A DNA stretch of 64,000 bases, taken from Peptococcaceae bacterium BRH_c4b (GTDB taxonomy: Bacteria; Bacillota; Desulfotomaculia; Desulfotomaculales; Desulfocucumaceae). Each line of letters opens with the position of its first letter. The first letter of the stretch is position 1. Under the pieces are notes generated by a model that searched no databases, was not told the origin of the DNA, and was given only the letters and a program-made list of their open reading frames with translations. Position numbers and translations under genes: made by a program. The stretch covers positions 1-64,000 of the forward strand of contig LADO01000050.1 in the NCBI GenBank assembly GCA_000961595.1, given 5' to 3'. Below, in pieces: positions 1 to 12,200 of this stretch.

Positions 1-4874
<4,874 letters not shown>

Positions 4875-4878
4875 TGAC

Positions 4879-5076
4879 ATGGTGCTGGAACTGAATGAAT
4901 TAAGTGTGAAAATCGGCAACCTGCAGGGGCCAGTGTCTGAACATGATTGTGCACCTCTACCGGAATTCTTAATTAGGCTTGCGCTGTGGAAGGACTACCT
5001 GGAATTTACGGGTGTTATTTTTTATGGTAATAAAGATGTGGTAGAGCGATACACCCCATTGAATTATAAGGGCTAG
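4879..5076 (+). CDS. Small ORF of unknown function at the array end (65 aa), possibly a gene fragment
   Basis: This reading frame starts five bases after the truncated last CRISPR repeat and encodes 65 residues beginning MVLELNELSVKIGN. There is no convincing Shine-Dalgarno sequence, because the upstream DNA is the repeat itself. It reads like normal protein sequence (mixed hydrophobic and acidic residues, ending YTPLNYKG) rather than repeat translation, so it may be the 3' remnant of a gene that the array end replaced. I recognise no family. It converges on the minus-strand DUF3231-like gene. Confidence 0.3.
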   Translation: MVLELNELSVKIGNLQGPVSEHDCAPLPEFLIRLALWKDYLEFTGVIFYGNKDVVERYTPLNYKG

Positions 5077-5110
5077 GCTCATTGGAATGAAAAGGAGACA
5101 TCTTATCTTT

Positions 5111-5629
5111 CTATACCCGATATGCGGGCGGTTCAGTTGTCCATCCTTTAAATTGACCGTAAACCAGAAATTTATCATACATTTTTATTTCTTCCAATAG
5201 GAAGGTCATGAACTCCTCCCTGAGCTTTGGCGATGTTGCATGAATCATAGCCATAGCATGGGAAGGGATATAGTTTTGAATTCCCCCCAACACACGTCTA
5301 AAGATATATTCATCTGTAAGAACTTCAACGTTAAGTGGACTATCAGAAGTTGCGGGTGGTCTATTAGGTAGCGGTATTCCGTAAGTGCTCATTAGCTCTT
5401 CCAATTGTTGAACCTGTTGATTAAGAGCTTTAATACCTTGAGCCAAAACGACTTTCAAATCAGGATCTCTTGCAAAATTTTTTAGAACCTGCGTAGTTTC
5501 TATTATATCATAACGTGATACCACATAGTCCCAGAGATGCCACGCTTCAATTGTGGTTATTTCTTTTTGTAATTCTATTCTTGACTGTCCAAAATCTGCT
5601 ATTTTTTCTATTTGCTCTAGAATCCTCAT
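5111..5629 (-). CDS. DUF3231 / CotF-like protein
   Basis: 172-residue protein, probably all alpha-helical. The stretch from HLWDYVVSRYD through FARDPDLK to YGIPLPNRPP resembles the DUF3231 family, which in Firmicutes is related to the spore coat protein CotF and has a ferritin-like four-helix fold. Known members are usually about 330 residues with two such halves, so this one looks like a single-half version. The start is supported by GAGGAAGTGA placed 7 nt upstream of ATG. It stands alone between the CRISPR array end and a region with a decayed CRISPR repeat. A role in the spore coat is inferred only from the family. Confidence 0.65.
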   Translation of the reverse strand: MRILEQIEKIADFGQSRIELQKEITTIEAWHLWDYVVSRYDIIETTQVLKNFARDPDLKVVLAQGIKALNQQVQQLEELMSTYGIPLPNRPPATSDSPLNVEVLTDEYIFRRVLGGIQNYIPSHAMAMIHATSPKLREEFMTFLLEEIKMYDKFLVYGQFKGWTTEPPAYRV

Positions 5630-5965
5630 TAGAATATCACTTCCTCGTATTTTGTATTTTTGTTTGTTTTTCTATTGTATTTTCACCATTCTAATTGCAA
5701 TATATTCTGGCATAAATATCCTGAGGTTGATTGTGCCCGATCATGTTTTCTATCTTAATTTAATTAACATTAGCGTTAGTTTAGACAGGAAAGGTTCTCT
5801 TTAGCCCCCCGCATGGGGGCGTTTTATATCAGCAATGATTCAGTTCAGCGATATATCCAGCCTTAGAATGCTCGGGGATAGGGGCAACCGGGCCTGCTTT
5901 AAATTTCCTTTGCAGGTTAAAGCTTTCCTTTCAGAGAATACTATAGTAAAGGGAGTGATAAAATT
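5630..5965. other. Intergenic stretch between divergent genes
   Basis: About 340 bases without a credible gene. It is AT-rich in its first half and should hold the promoter of the minus-strand DUF3231-like gene and that of the plus-strand 75-aa gene. The only recognisable element is the decayed CRISPR-like repeat at 5803-5822. I could not fix a -35/-10 pair with confidence. Confidence 0.5.
5803..5822 (+). repeat. Decayed CRISPR repeat remnant
   Basis: AGCCCCCCGCATGGGGGCGT keeps the central hairpin of the CRISPR repeat with two mismatches over about 20 bases (C to A before the C-run, C to T in the loop). The flanks, including the ATTGAAAC end, are lost. It lies about 930 bases beyond the truncated last repeat. 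It could be the original far end of the array, later separated by insertion of the genes at 4879-5629, or a solitary remnant. Confidence 0.55.
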
Positions 5966-6193
5966 ATGCAAGGTGAAGAGAATTTTTATTGTGATAAGGT
6001 TAATAAGACTGTGAAGATTCAGTTTAATTTTAATAATATGGAGGGTGGAATCTACAGGACAGAAAGAGTCTTAAGTAACCAGGAGTTTAATTGTGAGAGG
6101 CTAGTATACCCGGAACACTGCATGTTGTGTAGCCCAATGACAAAATATGATATCTGGGAAAAATTAATAAAGCATTTTGTAGGTAAAAATTAA
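5966..6193 (+). CDS. Small hypothetical protein with a CxxC pair (75 aa)
   Basis: 75 residues starting MQGEENFYCDKVNKTVK. GGGAGTG stands 8 nt upstream of ATG, which supports a real gene. The protein has four cysteines: one near the N-terminus and three in the C-terminal half, the last two forming CMLC. This could be a small metal-binding or redox motif, but I recognise no family. A strong hairpin terminator follows about 80 bases later. Confidence 0.55.
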   Translation: MQGEENFYCDKVNKTVKIQFNFNNMEGGIYRTERVLSNQEFNCERLVYPEHCMLCSPMTKYDIWEKLIKHFVGKN

Positions 6194-6275
6194 TTAGGGA
6201 TACTATACAAAACAGCAGTTGCATTGGTCCTTGCGTGAGCAGGTTTTTTTTATGATAATTATACCCAGTGGATAC

Positions 6276-6309
6276 AAAAGGCCCGGCGCCTTCCGGCCCG
6301 GGCCTTTCT
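6276..6309. terminator. Bidirectional hairpin terminator
   Basis: AAAAGGCCCGG pairs with CCGGGCCTTT around a short CG-rich inner stem. It lies between the convergent 75-aa gene and the carrier gene and carries A/T tails on both sides, so it can serve both. Confidence 0.8.
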
Positions 6310-6325
6310 CACTCTTTTTATCTTT

Positions 6326-8320
6326 TTAAAGAATCACCGTATCAGTCCCATACTCTCCCAGTAAGGAATGGATATAGCGATGGCTATTAGTGATATGACA
6401 AAATGCAGAAATGCCAGGGGCAGGGTTTGCCTGTGCCGAAAAGCTCTTTCTTCCATTCCGTAATAGGCATTTAGGTAAACAGTGTCCTGGTGCGGTAAAA
6501 AACCACGGGTTTCCGGAAATCAGTATAACCAGTCCGATTATAAATGGGTTGATCCCCGTTGCGGAGGCTACCGGCACGATGGACAGCATGCTGATTAGCT
6601 GGGCAGGAGGCGATGGCAAGGCGAGGCGGAGCAGGTAGAAGGATATGGAGATTACCAGCAGGAAGACTAGCTTATTGCCTGAAAAAAATCCCAGGTAAGG
6701 GCTTACCTTGCCGGCTATAACGCCGGTCAGTCCGCTGGATGACATCACATTGCCGAAACCGATCAGGGCGCCGAAGGATATAAGAAAATTCCAGTCTATA
6801 TCCCGGCGCACTGCTCTTTCATCGAGCACCGAGCTGCCGAACAGGACCAGAAAGCTGAAAAGGGCAATCCAGGCGCCTTTTATATGGTGCCAGGGTTCGG
6901 TTACAAAGGCCAGAATGGAAAAGATTACGGTGATTAAAGATATTTTTTCCTGCAAAGTAATGGGGCCTAAGGTTTTTATCTGGGCTTCGATAATGTCATG
7001 GTTAAGGCTTGTTTTTATTCCCGGCCGGTATAGCATGATGATAGCGCAATAGGAGAGGGCAAAGAATATGATACCCATCGGCAAAGCGGTTTTTAGCCAA
7101 TAGACCCAGGTAATACCCGAGCTTATCTCTGCCGGCAGGAGACCGAAGACTAGAAGGTTAGCCGGCGTGCCGTTCATGAACATGAAGGACATGTGCCCGA
7201 AGCCCAGAAGGCAGGACATGGCGATGCCCACCGCTCCCGGGCTGAAATTCTTGAAATGAAGAGCCTCGGAAATATTCAGAGCCAGCGGGCTGGACAGTGC
7301 GACCCGGCCGTTGGCAGAGGGGATGATCGGTGTAAGAGCCAGTCCTGTCAGGGCCAGGGCCAGGGTCTGGCCGGTATAGCTCTGCGGAAAACGCCTTATT
7401 ATCAACAGTGCCATGCGAAAAAGAAGTCCCGTTCTGGAAATGGCTGCGGCGATGGCAAATACTCCTATGATGAGAAACCATGTGGGGCTTGAGAAGCCCG
7501 AGAATGCCTTGGCATCGGGTGCTGCTCCCAGGAGTACGGCCAGTAAAGGCAGGGCCACAGAAACCACGTGAAAGGATAGCAAATTCAGACTCCAGCAGAT
7601 GGTGGCGGCCAGTAATAATTCAATAATTATAACGTGGTTTTTTCCCAGTCCCGATGATTTTAGCAGCAGGGCTAAACCAAAACACAATAATGCTCCAGCA
7701 GCAATAATGGTAAAATTTCTATATAAGGCCTTTCTACTAATCGTTCCGGTTTTCAGGGTGGTGTCATATGGCACCGGAGGAAGTTCTTTAACAACATTTT
7801 CCCCTATATTCGAATACTGCGCCTTGCCGGAATCGTAATTTGTAGCCGCCAGTCTTCTCGCCAACAATTCATTAAAATGAATGGCCAGGGAATGGTGCTT
7901 TTTAATTATATCTTTGAAGCGCTCCTTGGATAGCTTAAAAACCGTTAAATCAGTAACTGCCTGAATACCTGCTGACCGTGGCTCGCCGGTTAGCAGGGCC
8001 ATTTCTCCGAAATATTCCCCGGGGCCCAGAAAGTTCAAATCTTTAACTTTTCCATTTTGTTCATAAAAGACCTTTGCTGTTCCATTTACTATTATAAAGA
8101 GGGAATCCCCGTCATCACCCTGATTGAATAATATTTCGCCGGAACTGAAGCTGTTCTTTTCTAATTCAGGTATTAGTTTTGCCATGTCGACTCTGCCCAG
8201 TCCGGAGAAAAGAGGAATATTGATGAGCAACAATTCGTCCAATAAAATCACCTTTTTCTGTTTCTGCAAATAGATACGCGTTTTTTCACCGTTTATACAA
8301 TCTTTGGGCAGTGCTTCCAT
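6326..8320 (-). CDS. Cyclic-nucleotide-binding domain fused to SLC13/DASS-type anion carrier, frameshifted near the C-terminus
   Basis: Residues about 28-165 form a cyclic-nucleotide-binding (CAP_ED) domain with GDDGDSLFIIVNG and PGEYFGEMALLTGEPRSA, the phosphate-binding cassette pattern. About ten membrane segments of the DASS/SLC13 (di-/tricarboxylate or sulfate:Na+ symporter) family follow, including PTWFLIIGVFAIAAAISRTG and TPIIPSANGRVALSSPLA. The carrier would sit in the cytoplasmic membrane with its sensor inside. After NPWF the frame goes wrong at a run of six T on the minus strand (6497-6502). With one T fewer, the protein continues NPWFLPHQDTVYLNAYYGME, gains a last membrane helix (LAFLHFVISLIAIAIS) and stops at 6334. 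This is either a real frameshift or a sequencing error. The start is uncertain: no good Shine-Dalgarno precedes ATG at 8320, whereas AAAGGTG stands before TTG at 8242, which begins MDELLLINIPLFSGL. The substrate cannot be told; nearness to sdhCAB makes C4-dicarboxylates worth testing. Confidence 0.85.
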   Translation of the reverse strand: MEALPKDCINGEKTRIYLQKQKKVILLDELLLINIPLFSGLGRVDMAKLIPELEKNSFSSGEILFNQGDDGDSLFIIVNGTAKVFYEQNGKVKDLNFLGPGEYFGEMALLTGEPRSAGIQAVTDLTVFKLSKERFKDIIKKHHSLAIHFNELLARRLAATNYDSGKAQYSNIGENVVKELPPVPYDTTLKTGTISRKALYRNFTIIAAGALLCFGLALLLKSSGLGKNHVIIIELLLAATICWSLNLLSFHVVSVALPLLAVLLGAAPDAKAFSGFSSPTWFLIIGVFAIAAAISRTGLLFRMALLIIRRFPQSYTGQTLALALTGLALTPIIPSANGRVALSSPLALNISEALHFKNFSPGAVGIAMSCLLGFGHMSFMFMNGTPANLLVFGLLPAEISSGITWVYWLKTALPMGIIFFALSYCAIIMLYRPGIKTSLNHDIIEAQIKTLGPITLQEKISLITVIFSILAFVTEPWHHIKGAWIALFSFLVLFGSSVLDERAVRRDIDWNFLISFGALIGFGNVMSSSGLTGVIAGKVSPYLGFFSGNKLVFLLVISISFYLLRLALPSPPAQLISMLSIVPVASATGINPFIIGLVILISGNPWFFTAPGHCLPKCLLRNGRKSFSAQANPAPGISAFCHITNSHRYIHSLLGEYGTDTVIL

Positions 8321-8469
8321 GGGACAATTTACCTAAAACCATTAAGGCTTTCGTCATATAAGTAAATTTTCCTGCAAATAAATGCATGCTCCGCCAAAAG
8401 ACACTGGTTACTAACGGATATTAATATATTGCGGGGGGAACATAAGAAAAAATGTAAAGGAAGTGCCAT

Positions 8470-8706
8470 ATGATTAAATCCAATGAATTAAGGGATGTAA
8501 CTGCTGGAGAGCTAAGGACTGTGGATTCGGAAGATCTCAGGGAAGTCACAGCGGGGGATCTGGAAAAAATGTACCAGGGGGAAGATGATGAGAACGCTGG
8601 TAAAAATACAGTCATACCAAAAAGTGACACCCGCCCCGGTCCCGGTTTGAAACACCTGGGAGGGAAAGTTGAAGACCCCGATGCCCGGGAAATGCTGGGA
8701 GAGTGA
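8470..8706 (+). CDS. Small acidic hypothetical protein with an internal repeat (78 aa)
   Basis: 78 residues, strongly acidic and hydrophilic. AAAGGAAGTG stands about 5 nt before ATG. The N-terminus holds two near copies of a 14-residue unit: ELRDVTAGELRTVD and DLREVTAGDLEKMY, separated by two residues. The rest is rich in D, E, G and P with no hydrophobic core, so it is probably disordered. I recognise no family. It is flanked by other orphan genes. Confidence 0.5.
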   Translation: MIKSNELRDVTAGELRTVDSEDLREVTAGDLEKMYQGEDDENAGKNTVIPKSDTRPGPGLKHLGGKVEDPDAREMLGE

Positions 8707-8972
8707 GGGGCACTACAGGTCCAAACTATAGCCCAGTTTGGCAGCCTGTATACGGTTGATGTCATGGGTGTATACCGGAAAAAATCCCGAGATGCAGGTT
8801 AAAAGTTGCTAAACAGTAATTCTGCCCCTGGAACGGTAAAGGATTTTACATCATATTTGTTATAATAAGTATAATACTCATGAGTAATTCTTACGCACAG
8901 CCTGGCAACTAAACACATTGTCTTGCAGTATGTTTTCAGCCAATGTTAATTAATTCCCGGGAGGTGTTTATT

Positions 8973-9170
8973 GTGCCGGAACTCAAGATTACCATGAAGG
9001 ATGAGCAAGGATTCATGCATGTTGTCATGTATGAAAATGTCAGCGTGGAGTTTAACCGGGTAAGGGATGAATGGTTGATAAGTGACGGGGTATATGCCGG
9101 TAAAGCACCATACAGGAATGCTGCGATTTTGGATTATTTACTAAAAAGGACAAAGCATAAGGAGATGTAA
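8973..9170 (+). CDS. Small hypothetical protein (65 aa)
   Basis: The GTG at 8973 is preceded by GGGAGGTG at the right spacing, so I choose it over the in-frame ATG at 8943. The product is MPELKITMKDEQGFMHVVMY and so on, ending in a basic helix (LLKRTKHKEM). The alternating pattern suggests a small beta sheet followed by a helix. I recognise no family. A hairpin terminator follows. Confidence 0.55.
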   Translation: MPELKITMKDEQGFMHVVMYENVSVEFNRVRDEWLISDGVYAGKAPYRNAAILDYLLKRTKHKEM

Positions 9171-9191
9171 CTTATAATTTCCGTGCCGGGG

Positions 9192-9225
9192 AAAAGCGAC
9201 TCCAATGGGGGGTTGCTTTTTGTTT
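9192..9225 (+). terminator. Rho-independent terminator
   Basis: AAAAGCGACTCC and GGGGTTGCTTTTT form a stem around AATG, followed by T-rich sequence, directly after the 65-aa gene. Confidence 0.75.
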
Positions 9226-9303
9226 CACCTGGTAGCAGGACAACCGCAAGGAGCCGACGTATTTTAATGCATTGGGCTATAACAAATTTGGAGGGATTTT
9301 ATC

Positions 9304-9378
9304 ATGTTGGACGGGGCATGGTTCGAAGAGTTGGCGGCGGCGGTTACTGTATGCGAAACTGAGGGGATAATATTATGA
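9304..9378 (+). pseudogene. N-terminal remnant of a small PAS-domain protein
   Basis: GGAGGGATTTTATC precedes an ATG whose 24 codons read MLDGAWFEELAAAVTVCETE and then GIIL before TGA. This matches from memory the start of a family of about 120-residue PAS proteins (WFKELPAAVTVCDTEGIILYMN). After the TGA the same frame goes on with MNERRGKF, so the conserved tyrosine codon before MNE appears to have been replaced by a stop, and the rest of the domain is absent. The O-methyltransferase gene begins 48 bases later. I read it as the stub of a decayed gene; a translated leader peptide is the alternative. Confidence 0.5.
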
Positions 9379-9425
9379 ATGAATGAAAGGCGTGGTAAAT
9401 TTATTAATAAACGGGGGGGATTACT

Positions 9426-10361
9426 ATGCCCGATGAAAGCGTGTTGACAGTGCCGCAGGAACTGCTTATACTGGGTGCCGCAGTGCAGTCCGGGATTATT
9501 AACGCCTTGCATGATGGAGCAAAGTCCTGTACGGATTTGGTAAGTAAACTTGGCGCCGATTACCGTGCCACGGAAGTGGTGCTGGAAGCACTGGTTGCCC
9601 TGGGCTACCTTGATAAGCAGTCGAACCGGTATACACTCACAGATGACGCCAGCAATATGTTGTATAATTCCAGTGCCCCCAATTACAGCGGTTTTGCCTT
9701 CATGCACCGCTATAACCTTGTTCGCTCGTGGGTTCATCTACCGGAAATCATTTTGTCGGGTAAACCTCATGTGGCAGATAGGGGGCCGGAGAGAACGGCC
9801 TATTTTATGGCGGCTATGCGTCATGTTGCCCAGCGCAGCGCGCCTGCCATGGCTGAATTTCTGATGTCCGGAGCCAGCCCGGGGGCCAGAGTATTAGATA
9901 TTGGGGGCGGGCCGCTTATTAACGCCAGGGCTTTTACACAACGGGGGGCAAGGGTAACCGTGCTGGATTTGCCTGACGTGGTAGAATTAATGAATGCTGA
10001 GTCGAAAATTTTCGGTATTGAGATGATTCCCGGCGATTTTAATGAAGGACTGCCTCCCGGGCCATTCGAACTGGCTTATCTTGGTAATATATGCCATATC
10101 TTTGGTGAGGACGAAAACAGGAAGCTGTTTAAAAAGGTACACGATGTACTTGTACCCGGTGGGAGGATAGCCATAGTGGATTTCATCAGGGGGACCGGCC
10201 CGGCGGCAGCGGTTTTTGGGGTAAATATGCTGGTCAATACCGGAAACGGCGGCACCTGGACACTGGCACAGTATACCGGATGGCTGGAAGCGGCTGGATT
10301 TAGCGATACCGAACTGAACAAAGTGGCTGAGAGGCAAGTTGTGACGGCTATAAAATCATGA
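9426..10361 (+). CDS. SAM-dependent O-methyltransferase-like protein
   Basis: 311 residues. The first about 100 residues form a winged-helix dimerisation domain (LGAAVQSGIINALHDGAKSC, then LVALGYLDKQSNRYTLTDDA) as in acetylserotonin/hydroxyindole O-methyltransferases and their bacterial relatives. The Rossmann domain begins at ARVLDIGGGPLINA (motif I) and continues with the acidic ribose-binding loop VTVLDLPDVV, LAYLGNICHIFGEDENR and PGGRIAIVDFI. This is the AdoMet-MTase_2 family. The substrate cannot be deduced; bacterial members act on polyketides, carotenoid or tetrapyrrole intermediates or arsenic-like small molecules. The ATG at 9426 has GGGGGGA 6 nt upstream. Its stop abuts the stop of the minus-strand 56-aa gene. 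Confidence 0.85.
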   Translation: MPDESVLTVPQELLILGAAVQSGIINALHDGAKSCTDLVSKLGADYRATEVVLEALVALGYLDKQSNRYTLTDDASNMLYNSSAPNYSGFAFMHRYNLVRSWVHLPEIILSGKPHVADRGPERTAYFMAAMRHVAQRSAPAMAEFLMSGASPGARVLDIGGGPLINARAFTQRGARVTVLDLPDVVELMNAESKIFGIEMIPGDFNEGLPPGPFELAYLGNICHIFGEDENRKLFKKVHDVLVPGGRIAIVDFIRGTGPAAAVFGVNMLVNTGNGGTWTLAQYTGWLEAAGFSDTELNKVAERQVVTAIKS

Positions 10362-10526
10362 GGCAAGCGCCTTCTGCAAAGCTTCAATCCACTCTTCAAC
10401 GGTTATTTCGTCGGCAAACCTGTAGCCTTCAGGTATGCACTGTTCCCTCAGGACATAGGGATCGGCTTCAATTATGTGCCCGGTTTCAAGGTTAATTAAT
10501 ATTACAGAATTCATTTTACCCGGCAT
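10356..10526 (-). CDS. Small hypothetical protein (56 aa)
   Basis: MPGKMNSVILINLETGHIIE begins a 56-residue frame that ends EEWIEALQKALAS. A good GAGGATGATAAC precedes the ATG. The last codons touch the end of the methyltransferase gene in a tail-to-tail arrangement (TCATGA). The composition is that of a real protein, with predicted strand-strand-helix-helix. I recognise no family. Confidence 0.55.
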   Translation of the reverse strand: MPGKMNSVILINLETGHIIEADPYVLREQCIPEGYRFADEITVEEWIEALQKALAS

Positions 10527-10637
10527 GTTATCATCCTCGACTACAAAATATCTAAAACATATTTTAACATGACCGGGGATGTATCAACCATATTCCCTTC
10601 CCCAAAATAAAATAAATCGCATAAATATGCTCTGGGG

Positions 10638-10904
10638 GAGGGAATTACCACTGCGGCAAATGGTTTTATGCAGGGCATACATCACAGAATGCCGGTGATA
10701 TTAAGCATTGAAGACGAATATGTTTCCTGGCTGGACGCAGGGGCCACCAAAAACAGCCTGATGAAGCCTTTCGGCGGCAGCCTGGAGGCATACTTCGTTT
10801 CTACGCTGGTTAATACTCCGAAATTTGATGGTCCGGAGATAGTAAAAGAATTGCGCCCATATGTTCCCGGGGCTATTAAGACAGAGCAATATAAATTGTT
10901 TTAG
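10638..10904 (+). pseudogene. C-terminal fragment of an SRAP (YedK/HMCES-like) protein
   Basis: Homology to the SOS response-associated peptidase family starts abruptly near ITTAANGFMQGIHHRMPVIL. Family members have a TTxAN...IHxRMPVIL segment, followed by a helix (YVSWLDAG) and a YxVSxxVNxPxxDGPE segment, seen here as YFVSTLVNTPKFDGPE. The N-terminal half with the catalytic Cys2 that crosslinks abasic sites in single-stranded DNA is missing, and no start codon with a Shine-Dalgarno stands upstream. It is therefore a 5'-truncated remnant. SRAP proteins are normally about 220 residues. Confidence 0.7.
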
Positions 10905-10910
10905 CAGTAA

Positions 10911-10938
10911 CTAAACCGCACTTATAACTGCGGTTTAG
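10911..10938. terminator. Perfect 10-bp hairpin after the SRAP remnant
   Basis: CTAAACCGCA pairs perfectly with TGCGGTTTAG across an 8-base loop. There is no long T-run, so termination is likely but weak. The following bases up to 11172 hold no gene that I can see. Confidence 0.55.
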
Positions 10939-11172
10939 TTAGGTTCCGTTTCTCCGGGATAGCTAGTTTAGGTATGCTTCTATCAAGCTTTGCAGGTTTG
11001 CACGATTGTATCTTTCTTTGTGTAAACATTGATTGCCACCCGCGTTTGACCAGCAATATCAATTTCATTCCAAACACCCCTGATAATAGTATAAGCGCAT
11101 ACTCAAGTTGTTATCAAGGGACTAAAATTGTAACTATTTAGATGAATAAATAGAATTGTTATTGTAGTAGGG

Positions 11173-12054
11173 TTACAGGGATGAGGCAAGGCTGGTAAGT
11201 CTTTCTGCCATTTCCGCCACCTTCATTACGGAAGCCGCCACCTCTTTGGTAACCGAGGCCTGGGCAAGACTTTTGGTAACACTGTCTTCCGATGCTTTTA
11301 TTACTGTCCCCATTTTTTTGTCTATTTCACTGGTAAGCTTTTTTATCTCCTCGGCATTTTGCCTTGACTGCTCCGACAGTTTTCTTATTCTATCCGCCAC
11401 AATACGAAAACCTCTGCCATGTTCGCCGGACCTGACGGCCTCAATAGACGCATTAATTCCCAGCATGTTGGTTTGGTCTGCCACTTCCCTGATAAATTCG
11501 AGGGATTTTGATATTTCTCCGGAGATGGACTGTACCTGTTTGATGTTGTTGGCCAATAGTTTTTCGTTTACATCTATTTCTTCGGCGGATTTAGCTATGC
11601 CACTGATGGCCCCGGCGATCTCCCTGGCGCTGGCACTTAGTTTGCCGGCCATATCATTCAAATCGCTGCTCAGTCTTAAAGCCAGCTCGCGGTTCTGATT
11701 TCTTATTCTGGCAGAGAGGCCTTTCATTACCCTCCAGGCCAGTTCACTGTTAACACTCAATACCTGGTGGAAATCAGCCTGGTTCAGAGCCACCAGAGTA
11801 GTTGGTTTAATGGCTGTTGCCGTGCCGCTACGGGGCATTTCTTCCAGTAAGGACATGTCCCCAAAGAAATCACCGGTTTCAAATTTCGCCAGGATAATCC
11901 GTTTAATGCCCTGCTCAATACTTATCTCCACACAGCCCTCAATTACAATATACATTTCTTTGCCGGGTTCGCCCTCACGGAAAAGAATTTCGCCATTTTT
12001 CAGTTTCTTAGTTGTGCCGTGCATAGTTAATTCTTTAATGTCTATTACTGACAT
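11173..12054 (-). CDS. Soluble cNMP-binding domain / MCP signalling domain fusion
   Basis: 293 residues without membrane segments. Residues about 12-125 are a cyclic-nucleotide-binding domain: LKNGEILFREGEPGKEMYIV, then GDFFGDMSLLEEMPRSGTAT. A helical methyl-accepting chemotaxis signalling domain follows, with the conserved hairpin tip ADQTNMLGINASIEAVRSGE and GRGFRIVADRIRKLSEQS. Chemoreceptor tips usually read NLLALNAAIEAARAGE, so this is a diverged short version. It could be a cytoplasmic input to a CheA/CheW array, sensing a nucleotide; a cheW-like gene lies at 37893 in this window. The start ATG has GGAGAGG upstream. A long structured leader precedes it. It is the second cNMP-domain gene within 4 kb. 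Confidence 0.85.
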   Translation of the reverse strand: MSVIDIKELTMHGTTKKLKNGEILFREGEPGKEMYIVIEGCVEISIEQGIKRIILAKFETGDFFGDMSLLEEMPRSGTATAIKPTTLVALNQADFHQVLSVNSELAWRVMKGLSARIRNQNRELALRLSSDLNDMAGKLSASAREIAGAISGIAKSAEEIDVNEKLLANNIKQVQSISGEISKSLEFIREVADQTNMLGINASIEAVRSGEHGRGFRIVADRIRKLSEQSRQNAEEIKKLTSEIDKKMGTVIKASEDSVTKSLAQASVTKEVAASVMKVAEMAERLTSLASSL

Positions 12055-12095
12055 TTATATAAACCTCTCCACTCTGAATAATATAAGTGAGCCTT

Positions 12096-12200
12096 GGGTT
12101 CGGAAGGGGTTATTCCCCTACCGAACCCTTAGAGCGAACTTAGTTCGAGCTTTACAGCCTGTTGATCCCCGACCTTCGAGGACGGGGTCTTACAGGCTGT
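12096..12200 (-). promoter_or_regulatory. Structured leader of the cNMP-MCP gene (three hairpins, unassigned)
   Basis: Three inverted repeats follow one another in the 5' leader of the minus-strand cNMP-MCP gene, 42 to 146 bases upstream of its start. The first is GGGTTCGG with CCGAACCC plus an inner AGGGG/CCCCT. The second is a short GAAC/GTTC hairpin near 12135-12148. The third is ACAGCCTGT (12154-12162) with ACAGGCTGT (12192-12200), enclosing CCCCG/CGGGG. It does not match a riboswitch class I know. It may be a structured RNA or a repeat-type insertion. From 12201 to 12467 I see only AT-rich sequence, a TA run and a run of G at about 12360. Confidence 0.5.

Noticed and set aside
7158-7481. 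107-codon minus-strand frame inside the carrier gene
   Set aside because: It is a shifted-frame shadow of the carrier; the carrier frame has membrane-protein composition and family motifs here.
10939-11172. Possible small RNA after the SRAP remnant
   Set aside because: No promoter or terminator pair could be recognised; the sequence looks like plain AT-rich spacer.
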